A stretch of DNA of 16,419 bases, from NCBI GenBank assembly GCA_046543225.1, contig JBKGZW010000054.1:1-16419 (forward strand), in the 5' to 3' direction. This DNA is from SKKL01 sp046543225 (GTDB taxonomy: Bacteria > Actinomycetota > Acidimicrobiia > Acidimicrobiales > SKKL01). Position numbers and translations under genes: made by a program. This document shows, piece after piece, positions 7,356-13,579 of the stretch (position 1 is its first letter; the number at the start of each line of letters is the position of its first letter). The notes under the pieces were generated by a model. The model was not told the origin of the DNA. It was given only the letters and a program-made list of their open reading frames with translations, and did not search any database.

Positions 7356-8387
7356 TCAGGAGAAGAACTGCGAGGCGGCGTCGTAGAGCTCGTCGCTGAC
7401 CATCTTGAGCTTGCCGGTCGCCTCGTGAAGGTCGACACGGATGATCCGGTCGGCGTCGAGCGCCACCATCTGCCCGAACGCGGCGTCGTGCACGGCGTCG
7501 ATGGCCGCCACCCCGTACCGGGAGGCCAGCACCCGATCGAACGACGTCGGGGTCCCCCCACGCTGCACGTGGCCGAGGATGGTCACCCGGGTCTCGTATC
7601 CGGTGCGGTGCTCGACCTCGTCGGCGACCACCTGCGCGATCCCTCCCAAACGCACGTGGCCGAACTGATCGCGGTCCCTCGGGGCCAGGTCCAGGGTCCC
7701 CGCCGCGGGTTCGGCCCCCTCGGCCACCACGATGATCGTGGCGTACTTCTTGGCACGCCGATGACGGCGGAAGATGCTCTCGCACACCGCTTCGATGTCG
7801 AAGGGATGCTCGGGGATGAGGGTGAGGCTCGCTCCCCCGGCCAGGCCCGCCCTGATGGCGATGTGTCCGGCGTGGCGCCCCATGACCTCGACGACCATGA
7901 CCCGGTCGTGGGATTCGGCGGTGGTGTGGAGTCGGTCGATGGCATCGGTGGCGATCTGAACCGCGGTGTCGAACCCGAAGGTCATCTCGGTTGCATCGAT
8001 GTCGTTGTCGATGGTCTTGGGCACCCCGACGATCGGCACGCCGTCGTCGGCGAGATCGCGCGCCGCTCCGAGCGAACCGTCCCCTCCGACCGCGATCAGG
8101 GCATCGACCCCGAGCTCGGACATGGTGAGCCGGACCCGTTCGACACCGTCGTGCTCCGAGTACGGTTCGACCCGGCTGGTGCCGAGAATGGTTCCGCCAC
8201 GGGGCAGGATCCCCCGACACTGTTCGATGTCGAGCTCGGTCCAATCGTTCTCGATCACGCCTCGAAACCCGTCGTGGAACCCGACGACCGAATCGCCGTA
8301 ATGACGTTCGGCCTTTCGCACCACGGCGCGGATCACCGCGTTGAGTCCCGGGCAGTCCCCACCGGCGGTCAAGACCCCGACACGCAT
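7356..8387 (-). CDS. pfkA: 6-phosphofructokinase
   Basis: A 343-residue enzyme that phosphorylates fructose 6-phosphate to fructose 1,6-bisphosphate, the committed step of glycolysis. It closely resembles mycobacterial PfkA over its whole length. Motifs: GGDCPGLNAVIR (residues 9-20), GGDGS (101-105, Gly104), VPKTIDND (Lys124, catalytic Asp127), VEVMGRHAG (167-174) and LGHVQRGGTPT. Gly104 is typical of ATP-using enzymes. Lys124 is typical of pyrophosphate-using ones. This mixed pair is also seen in M. tuberculosis PfkA, so ATP use is the likelier call. The ATG at 8387 has a clear AGGAG site 5 bases upstream. It is divergent from glpK and convergent with the lipoprotein gene, with no base between the two stops. 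Confidence 0.96.
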   Translation of the reverse strand: MRVGVLTAGGDCPGLNAVIRAVVRKAERHYGDSVVGFHDGFRGVIENDWTELDIEQCRGILPRGGTILGTSRVEPYSEHDGVERVRLTMSELGVDALIAVGGDGSLGAARDLADDGVPIVGVPKTIDNDIDATEMTFGFDTAVQIATDAIDRLHTTAESHDRVMVVEVMGRHAGHIAIRAGLAGGASLTLIPEHPFDIEAVCESIFRRHRRAKKYATIIVVAEGAEPAAGTLDLAPRDRDQFGHVRLGGIAQVVADEVEHRTGYETRVTILGHVQRGGTPTSFDRVLASRYGVAAIDAVHDAAFGQMVALDADRIIRVDLHEATGKLKMVSDELYDAASQFFS

Positions 8388-8392
8388 CTGAT

Positions 8393-8397
8393 CTCCT
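8393..8397 (-). promoter_or_regulatory. Shine-Dalgarno site of pfkA
   Basis: AGGAG on the minus strand, 5 bases before the ATG at 8387, fixes the pfkA start. It contrasts with the divergent glpK, which has no such site. Confidence 0.7.
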
Positions 8398-8444
8398 GTT
8401 CTGATCGGTCGTCGTCGGACACCACCCGATCGGTCCGGTGCGTC

Positions 8445-8450
8445 ACGCTA
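8445..8450 (-). promoter_or_regulatory. Possible -10 box of pfkA
   Basis: TAGCGT on the minus strand fits TANNNT and would give a leader of about 50 bases that contains the AGGAG site. No good -35 box is visible, so this is tentative. It lies within the 107-base pfkA-glpK divergent region. Confidence 0.3.
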
Positions 8451-8455
8451 GCGAA

Positions 8456-8486
8456 CTGACCACGAGACGCGGCGGTTGCGTAGGGT
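8456..8486 (+). promoter_or_regulatory. Promoter of glpK (leaderless)
   Basis: TAGGGT (8481-8486) ends 8 bases before the ATG at 8495, and a CTGACC -35-like box sits at 8456-8461 with a 19-base spacer. There is no Shine-Dalgarno sequence. Together these point to a leaderless message and fix the start at 8495 rather than at upstream in-frame codons. Confidence 0.5.
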
Positions 8487-8494
8487 ATTGCGCC

Positions 8495-9985
8495 ATGGCA
8501 GCGGTCATCTCCATCGATGCGGGCACCACCGGGGTGCGCGCGCTGGCAGTCGACGAGCGCGGACAACCGGTGGGGTGGTCCTACCGGGAGTTCACCCAGC
8601 ACTTCCCTCGTCCCGGCTGGGTCGAACACGATGCCGAGGAGATCTGGTCGACGGTGCAGCACACCCTGGCCGAGCTGGTCGCCTCGCTTGACGACACGGT
8701 CGCCGCCGTGGGGATCACCGACCAACGAGAGACCATCGTGGCCTGGGACCGCCGGACGGGAGCGCCACGGCACCACGCGATCGTGTGGCAGGACCGACGC
8801 ACCGCCGGTGAGTGCGAGGCGCTCGAGGCCGGTGGACACCTGCCCATGGTCCGCGACCGGACCGGCCTGGTGCTCGATCCGTACTTCTCGGCCACCAAGC
8901 TGCGCTGGCTCATCGACAAGGGCGGAGTCGGCGACGACGGCGACCTGGCGGTGGGGACCATCGACTCGTGGTTGCTGTGGAAGCTCACCGCAGGCGCGGT
9001 CCACGCCACCGATCCGAGCAACGCCAGCCGCACGATGCTCTACGACATCCATGATCTGGGCTGGTCCGACGATCTCATCGAGCTGTTCGGGGTGCCGGGC
9101 CACGCCCTGCCCGAGGTCCGTCCGAGCAGCGGACGCTTCGGAGTCACCGCCGACACCACCGCGCTCGGTGCCGGCGTGCCCATCAGCGGCATCGCCGGTG
9201 ATCAGCAGGCGGCGCTCTTCGGCCAGGCCTGTGTGCGGCCGGGCATGACCAAGAACACCTACGGCACGGGTTCGTTCGTGTTGATGAACGTCGGCGACAG
9301 CTGTCCCGAACCCATCGACGGCCTGCTGACCACGGTCGCCTGGACGATCGCCTCGCCCGCCGGAGGTTCGATCACGCACTACGCGCTCGAGGGCTCGATC
9401 TTCGCGACCGGAGCTGCGGTCCAGTGGCTGCGTGACGGGCTGGGGATCATCTCGGCCGCATCCGAGCTCGAGGCGCTGGCGCGCCAGTGCGACGACAGCG
9501 ACGGGGTGGTGTTCGTCCCCGCCTTCACCGGCCTCGGGAGCCCGTGGTGGGACCCTCATGCTCGCGGGACCGTCGTCGGCATCACCCGCGGAACCGGTCG
9601 CGCGCACCTCGCCAGGGCTGTCGTCGACGCCATGGTGCACCAGACCCGCGACGTGGTCGATGCCATGTGCTCGGCATCGGGCCGCGAGGTGGAGTCGCTG
9701 CGTGCCGACGGTGGGGCGTCGGCCATGGACCTGTTGCTGCAGCTCCAGGCCGACCAACTCGGCGTCCCCGTCGCGCGGCCGGCCAACCAGGAGACCACCG
9801 CCATCGGTGCCGCCTACCTGGCAGGGCTCGCCGAGGGTGTGTGGTCGTCGCTGGAGGAGATCGGCGATCACTGGGCCGTCGACGTCGAAGCGACACCCGC
9901 GCTCGACCGTGACCGTGCCGATGCCGACCACGCCCGGTGGCTCAGGGCCGTCGAGCGCTCACGAGGCTGGATCGGGTCCTCCTGA
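8495..9985 (+). CDS. glpK: Glycerol kinase (FGGY family)
   Basis: A 496-residue FGGY-family kinase that should turn glycerol and ATP into glycerol 3-phosphate. Diagnostic glycerol-kinase motifs are GITDQRETIVAWDRRTG, VWQDRRT, HATDPSNASRTMLYDI, YALEGSIFATGAAVQWLRD, FTGLGSPWWDPHARG and LRADGGASAMDLLLQLQAD. The first phosphate-binding loop reads IDAGTTGVRA rather than the usual DQGTTSSR of GlpK, which places it in a slightly different subgroup. Glycerol is still the best substrate call. The ATG at 8495 is chosen because the family fold begins there (AAVISIDAG) and a TAGGGT box precedes it. No glpF or glpD gene is next to it. Its last 44 bases overlap the convergent ACT-domain gene. Confidence 0.93.
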   Translation: MAAVISIDAGTTGVRALAVDERGQPVGWSYREFTQHFPRPGWVEHDAEEIWSTVQHTLAELVASLDDTVAAVGITDQRETIVAWDRRTGAPRHHAIVWQDRRTAGECEALEAGGHLPMVRDRTGLVLDPYFSATKLRWLIDKGGVGDDGDLAVGTIDSWLLWKLTAGAVHATDPSNASRTMLYDIHDLGWSDDLIELFGVPGHALPEVRPSSGRFGVTADTTALGAGVPISGIAGDQQAALFGQACVRPGMTKNTYGTGSFVLMNVGDSCPEPIDGLLTTVAWTIASPAGGSITHYALEGSIFATGAAVQWLRDGLGIISAASELEALARQCDDSDGVVFVPAFTGLGSPWWDPHARGTVVGITRGTGRAHLARAVVDAMVHQTRDVVDAMCSASGREVESLRADGGASAMDLLLQLQADQLGVPVARPANQETTAIGAAYLAGLAEGVWSSLEEIGDHWAVDVEATPALDRDRADADHARWLRAVERSRGWIGSS

Positions 9986-10670
9986 AGCTCTCCGCCGTCG
10001 ATCCGACGCTGGGGTGCAGGGCCTGCGACCGTGCCCGTCTCAGGTCGCGAAACCTGGTGTCGGCGATCCTCGCCAGCGCAGCGACGTGCCTCCGCTCGAG
10101 CGCCCGGAAGGCGGTACCGGTCCGTCCCAGCAACAGCGCGTACCCCGATGCCGGCAGGGGCGCCCACACGACGTCGTCGGGGCCACCCGACTCACCGTGG
10201 TGCATCAGCCTGGTGCCTTCGACGAAGGCGGCCAGCCACGCCGGGGCGGGGGCGGGACCGTCGCCGGCCCTGACCTCGCCGTCCTCGAGATCGACCACCG
10301 ACGCCCAGGTGGCGCCGATCGTTCGACGGGCGTGGGTGCACAGTGCTTCGAGCAGGTCCTCGGGGGTCGGGGCCCCGACCAGGACCGCAGCGGTCTCGAG
10401 CGCGTCGAGGCGCGGATCGTGCACCGCACCGGCGATCGGTTCGATGAACTCCACGTCGACGCCGTCGACCTGGCCGATCTCGTGGATCAGCAGCTCGACG
10501 AGGTCGTCGGCGGGCAGCTCGACGACCAGTTCGTCGATCGCCCGTCCGGCGCCTCGTTCGAGGATCTCGATCCCCACCACACTTCCCCGGACCGCACCGA
10601 TGCGACTGGTGACCGCACCGAGCGCCCCGGGTCGATCTGGAAGCCACAGACGTACGACGTAGGTCTCCAT
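9942..10670 (-). CDS. ACT-domain protein with a GAF-like C-terminal half
   Basis: A 242-residue putative regulatory protein. Residues 1-80 fit an ACT domain (METYVVRLWLPDRPGALGAV at the start, then a GSVVGIEI strand and a second Asp/Val-rich half), a fold that binds small ligands such as amino acids. Residues about 85-215 look like a degenerate GAF domain: a helix pair (TPEDLLEALCTHARRTIG), ATWASVVDLEDGEV strands, WAPLPASGYALLLGR and an RHVAALARIADTRF helix. No enzyme or DNA-binding domain is visible. The ATG at 10670 has a TACGGT box 7 bases upstream and no ribosome site. It is divergent from the TetR gene. The 3' end overlaps glpK tail to tail by 44 bases; the last 25 residues are basic and Ser/Arg-rich, as expected of such an extension. 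Confidence 0.82.
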   Translation of the reverse strand: METYVVRLWLPDRPGALGAVTSRIGAVRGSVVGIEILERGAGRAIDELVVELPADDLVELLIHEIGQVDGVDVEFIEPIAGAVHDPRLDALETAAVLVGAPTPEDLLEALCTHARRTIGATWASVVDLEDGEVRAGDGPAPAPAWLAAFVEGTRLMHHGESGGPDDVVWAPLPASGYALLLGRTGTAFRALERRHVAALARIADTRFRDLRRARSQALHPSVGSTAESFRRTRSSLVSARRP

Positions 10671-10677
10671 GTCGGTG

Positions 10678-10683
10678 ACCGTA
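10678..10683 (-). promoter_or_regulatory. -10 box of the ACT-domain gene (leaderless)
   Basis: TACGGT on the minus strand ends 7 bases before the ATG at 10670. It fits TANNNT, with no ribosome site and no clear -35 box. Confidence 0.42.
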
Positions 10684-10772
10684 GGCCGTCGGTGTGAACG
10701 GAGGGTTTCGTGGCGCGTACATGTTGATGTCGGGCGTCGCCACCGCCCCAGAAGCGTCGCGACCCGCCCTGG

Positions 10773-10778
10773 TAGCGT
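10773..10778 (+). promoter_or_regulatory. -10 box of the tetR-family gene (leaderless)
   Basis: TAGCGT ends 8 bases before the ATG at 10787, with no ribosome site. It supports 10787 over the in-frame ATG at 10694, which would run through the divergent promoter region. Confidence 0.42.
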
Positions 10779-10786
10779 CGAGTCCG

Positions 10787-11374
10787 ATGACCGACCGGCG
10801 ACTCACCCCCCGTGGCCGTGAACGGCGCCGCCAGCTCATGGACTACGCCACCGAGCGGTTCGCGGAGCACGGCTACGACCCCACCTCGGTGTCGGAGATC
10901 GTCGACGGCCTCGGCGTCGGGAAGGGGGTCTTCTACTGGTACTTCGACTCGAAGGAGTCGCTGCTCCACGAGATCCTGACCGAGGCCCAACACCGTCTTC
11001 GCCGCTGCCAGCGGGAGGCGATCGGTGCCGAGACCGACCCGTTGCGCCGCATCGAGCTGGGCATCCGGGCGACCATCTCGTGGCAGGCCGAGCACCCACC
11101 CCTGGTCAAGCTCGCCCAGTTCGCCGCCGGCGAAGACCGGTTCGCCCCCACGCTGCGCCAGGCGCACGACGTCGCGCTCGCCGATGTCGTCGGGCTCGTC
11201 AAGGACGCGATCATCAGTGGCCAGGTGCGCGACGACGATCCGCAGATGCTGGCCCACGCGATCCTCGGGGTGACCGTGCACCTCTCGATCATGCTGCGCC
11301 ACGAGCACGGCCCCGATGCCGGCGAGCTGGCCGACCTGGCCGTGCGCTTCTGCCTGGACGGCCTGACCGTCTGA
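10787..11374 (+). CDS. TetR/AcrR-family transcriptional regulator
   Basis: A 195-residue repressor-type regulator. The N-terminal TetR DNA-binding domain is clear: RERRRQLMDYATERFAEHGYDPTSVSEIVDGLGVGKGVFYWYFDSKESLLHEIL (summarised; helix-turn-helix at about residues 34-53, with the typical GVFYWYFDSKESLL). The ligand-binding half (about 65-195) is helical and has no recognisable ligand motif. The start at 10787 is preferred because TetR domains begin about ten residues before this segment and a TAGCGT box lies 8 bases upstream. It is divergent from the ACT-domain gene with 116 bases between, the usual place for an operator that controls both. A weak inverted repeat lies at 10711-10742. It ends 15 bases from the convergent aminotransferase gene. 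Confidence 0.93.
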   Translation: MTDRRLTPRGRERRRQLMDYATERFAEHGYDPTSVSEIVDGLGVGKGVFYWYFDSKESLLHEILTEAQHRLRRCQREAIGAETDPLRRIELGIRATISWQAEHPPLVKLAQFAAGEDRFAPTLRQAHDVALADVVGLVKDAIISGQVRDDDPQMLAHAILGVTVHLSIMLRHEHGPDAGELADLAVRFCLDGLTV

Positions 11375-11389
11375 TCCGCGGGTCGGTCC

Positions 11390-12562
11390 TCAGAGCTTGG
11401 TGAGCGCCCGCCGCAGGTTGCGCACCGCCTGATTGATGCGCTGCTCGTTCTCGATCAGCGCGAACCGCACGAATCGCTCGCCACCGGAACCGAACCCGGC
11501 ACCGGGCGAGACGGCGACATCGGCTTCGGTCACCAGGTGCGACGCGAACTCGACCGAGTCCATCTCGTGATAGGGCTCGGGGATGGGAGCCCACGCGAAC
11601 ATGGTGCCCCGGGGCCGCGGCACCGACCAGCCGATGCGGCCGAGGCCGTCGATCAGGGCGTCGCGCCGAGCCTGGTACACCTGGCGCAGCTCGCCCGGGT
11701 AGTCGACCGCCTCGTTGAGGGTCACCGTCGCCGCGATCTGGATGGGCTGGAAGGTGCCATAGTCGAGGTAGGACTTGAGCTTGGCCAGGGCGGCGACGAC
11801 CTCGGGGTTGCCGACCATGAAGGCGACCCGCCAGCCGGCCATCGAGTACGACTTGGTCATCGAGTAGAGCTCGACGGCGACGTCCTTGGCCCCCGGCACC
11901 TGCAGGATCGACGGGGGCTCGTAGCCGTCGAAGCCGAGGTCGGCATAGGCGTGGTCGTGGACCAGCAACACGTTGCGCTTGCGGGCGAACTCGACGGTCT
12001 TGGCGAAGAAGTCGAGGTCGACACAGGTGGTGGTGGGGTTGTGCGGGAACGACAGCACCGCCACTCGGGGCTTGGGCCAGGCGTACTCCCAGGCCTCCTC
12101 CATCGCCGAGAAGAAGTCGTCGCCGGTGCCGAGCGGGACCTCGGTGATGTTCGCGCCGGCGAAGAGCGGGCCCCAGATGTGGATGGGATAGGAGGGGGTG
12201 GGCACCAACGCGGTGTCACCGGCCTGCAGCAGCACCCACATCAGGTGCGAGAACCCCTCCTTGGCGCCGATGGTGTTGATCACCTCGGTCTCGGGGTCGA
12301 GCTCGACGTCGAAGCGACGCGAGTAGAGCGCGGCGACGGCCTCGCGGAGCTTCGGTATGCCCTTGCTCTGGCTGTACCGATGGTTGCGGGGGTTCTGCAC
12401 GGCCTCGGCCAGCTTGTCGACCGCGATCTGGGGCGAGGACAGATCGGGGTTGCCGAACCCCAGGTCGATCACGTCGCGCCCTGCACGCCGCGCCTCGATC
12501 TTGAGGTCGTTGATGGTGGCGAAGACGTAGGGCGGCAAGCCCGTGATGCGGCGGAACTCCAT
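11390..12562 (-). CDS. alaC: Alanine transaminase / class I-II aminotransferase (AlaC type)
   Basis: A 390-residue PLP-dependent fold-type I aminotransferase. It aligns by eye with E. coli AlaC along its whole length: LPPYVFATINDLK, IDLGFGNPDLSSP, YSQSKGIPKLREAV, TIGAKEGFSHLM, PTPSYPIHIWG, FPHNPTTTCV, VHDHAYADLGFDGY, and the PLP-lysine motif SMTKSYSMAGWR with Lys237. Asp203 and Tyr206 should contact the cofactor ring, and the C-terminal RFALIEN holds the substrate-carboxylate Arg. The likely reaction is pyruvate plus glutamate to alanine plus 2-oxoglutarate. LL-diaminopimelate aminotransferase is a related alternative. The ATG at 12562 matches the family start and has TAGCCT 8 bases upstream. 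It lies 62 bases after the ROK kinase on the same strand. Confidence 0.93.
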   Translation of the reverse strand: MEFRRITGLPPYVFATINDLKIEARRAGRDVIDLGFGNPDLSSPQIAVDKLAEAVQNPRNHRYSQSKGIPKLREAVAALYSRRFDVELDPETEVINTIGAKEGFSHLMWVLLQAGDTALVPTPSYPIHIWGPLFAGANITEVPLGTGDDFFSAMEEAWEYAWPKPRVAVLSFPHNPTTTCVDLDFFAKTVEFARKRNVLLVHDHAYADLGFDGYEPPSILQVPGAKDVAVELYSMTKSYSMAGWRVAFMVGNPEVVAALAKLKSYLDYGTFQPIQIAATVTLNEAVDYPGELRQVYQARRDALIDGLGRIGWSVPRPRGTMFAWAPIPEPYHEMDSVEFASHLVTEADVAVSPGAGFGSGGERFVRFALIENEQRINQAVRNLRRALTKL

Positions 12563-12570
12563 GCCCGCAC

Positions 12571-12576
12571 AGGCTA
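12571..12576 (-). promoter_or_regulatory. -10 box of the aminotransferase gene (leaderless)
   Basis: TAGCCT on the minus strand ends 8 bases before the ATG at 12562. There is no ribosome site or convincing -35 box. It would allow the aminotransferase to be transcribed separately from the upstream ROK gene. Confidence 0.42.
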
Positions 12577-12624
12577 CTCCTGTCGGTGGCTCGCCCTGGG
12601 ACCGGTTTCGGCCCGACGACGCCG

Positions 12625-13560
12625 TCAGGAGGCGAGCAGCAACGCCGCGCCCACCGCCGCTGCACCATCGCCCGCGGTGGCGGGAACGACCGGTACGACC
12701 GGCCGGTGCGCAGCACCCATCACCAGGTCGTGGAGGTGGGCACGCACCGGGTCCAACAAGAGGTCGCCGGCTCCGACCAGGCCACCCCCCATGACCACCA
12801 GCTCGGGATCGACGATGTTCACCAGCCCCGCGAGCCCGACCGCGACCCACCTGGCGAAGTCGTCGAGCACCGCCGCTGCGGCCCGGTCGCCGGCGACGGC
12901 CGCGGCCGTGACCGCCAGACCGTCGATCCGGTCGAGGTGACCTCCGGCGCGGTCGAGCAGCGAGGGAGCCCGTCCCGAGGACGCCGCATCCCGACCGAGT
13001 CGCCCGAGCGCGCTGCCCGAGGCGTACTGCTCCCAGCACCCACGGTTCCCACAGCCGCATGGGGGCCCATCCGGGTCGACCAGGAGATGGCCGAACTCGC
13101 CGGCCATGCGGTTGGCGCCCCGACGCACCTCGCCGTCCATGACCAGTGCGCCCCCGATGCCGGTTCCGAGGGCGACCACGATGGCGTTCGCCGTCCCTCG
13201 GGCGGCGCCGGTTCGGTGCTCGGCCACCGCGGAGCAGGTGGCGTCGTTGTCGACCGCGACCGGTGCACCGACACGTGATCCGACCGCACCCGCGAGGTCC
13301 AGATCGACCACGCCGGGAAGGTTGGGGGCGAAGCGCAAGACCCCTCGGGCATCGACGAGGCCAGCGGCACCGATCCCAACCGATCCCAAGGGTCGCTCGG
13401 CCTCGGCCGCGAGCTCCTCGACCATCTGGACGATCACGGAGACGATCTGTGCCCCGCTGCTCGGGGTCGAGGTCCGTCGGGTGGCCACGACCTGTGCCGA
13501 CTCCGGGTCGACGGCGACGCCGAACACCTTCGTTCCTCCGAGGTCGACCCCGACCGACAT
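12625..13560 (-). CDS. ROK-family sugar kinase, probable glucokinase
   Basis: A 311-residue ROK-family kinase. It has the phosphate-binding loop VDLGGTKVFG near the start, VDNDATCSAVAEH with the catalytic Asp, VALGTGIGGALVMDGE, GEFGHLLVDPDG and the ROK zinc motif CGCGNRGCWEQYASG. These are the signs of a bacterial glucokinase that makes glucose 6-phosphate from glucose and ATP. Other hexoses or N-acetylmannosamine cannot be excluded. There is no N-terminal helix-turn-helix, so it is an enzyme rather than a ROK repressor. The ATG at 13560 is preferred over the GTG at 13569, because an AGGTGA ribosome site (which contains that GTG) lies 5 bases before the ATG. It follows the eRF1-like gene by 19 bases, so co-transcription is likely. 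Confidence 0.93.
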   Translation of the reverse strand: MSVGVDLGGTKVFGVAVDPESAQVVATRRTSTPSSGAQIVSVIVQMVEELAAEAERPLGSVGIGAAGLVDARGVLRFAPNLPGVVDLDLAGAVGSRVGAPVAVDNDATCSAVAEHRTGAARGTANAIVVALGTGIGGALVMDGEVRRGANRMAGEFGHLLVDPDGPPCGCGNRGCWEQYASGSALGRLGRDAASSGRAPSLLDRAGGHLDRIDGLAVTAAAVAGDRAAAAVLDDFARWVAVGLAGLVNIVDPELVVMGGGLVGAGDLLLDPVRAHLHDLVMGAAHRPVVPVVPATAGDGAAAVGAALLLAS

Positions 13561-13565
13561 CGCTG

Positions 13566-13572
13566 TCACCTC
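13566..13572 (-). promoter_or_regulatory. Shine-Dalgarno site of the ROK kinase gene
   Basis: GAGGTGA on the minus strand, 5 bases before the ATG at 13560. The GTG inside it is in frame and can be mistaken for the start. Confidence 0.65.
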
Positions 13573-13579
13573 GGGGCCT

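Noticed and set aside
8369..9931. 520-codon minus-strand frame opposite glpK
   Set aside because: It lies wholly opposite glpK, which has full family motifs, and shows no recognisable domain.
10711..10742. TGGCG...CGCCA inverted repeat with an inner ACAT-GTTG-ATGT as a TetR operator
   Set aside because: The outer and inner arms do not share a centre, and arms are only 4-5 bases, so it could easily occur by chance. Kept only as a place to look.
11365..11388. GACCG/CGGTC hairpin between the tetR-family gene and the aminotransferase gene as a terminator
   Set aside because: Only 5-base arms with a 14-base loop and no T-run; too weak to call.
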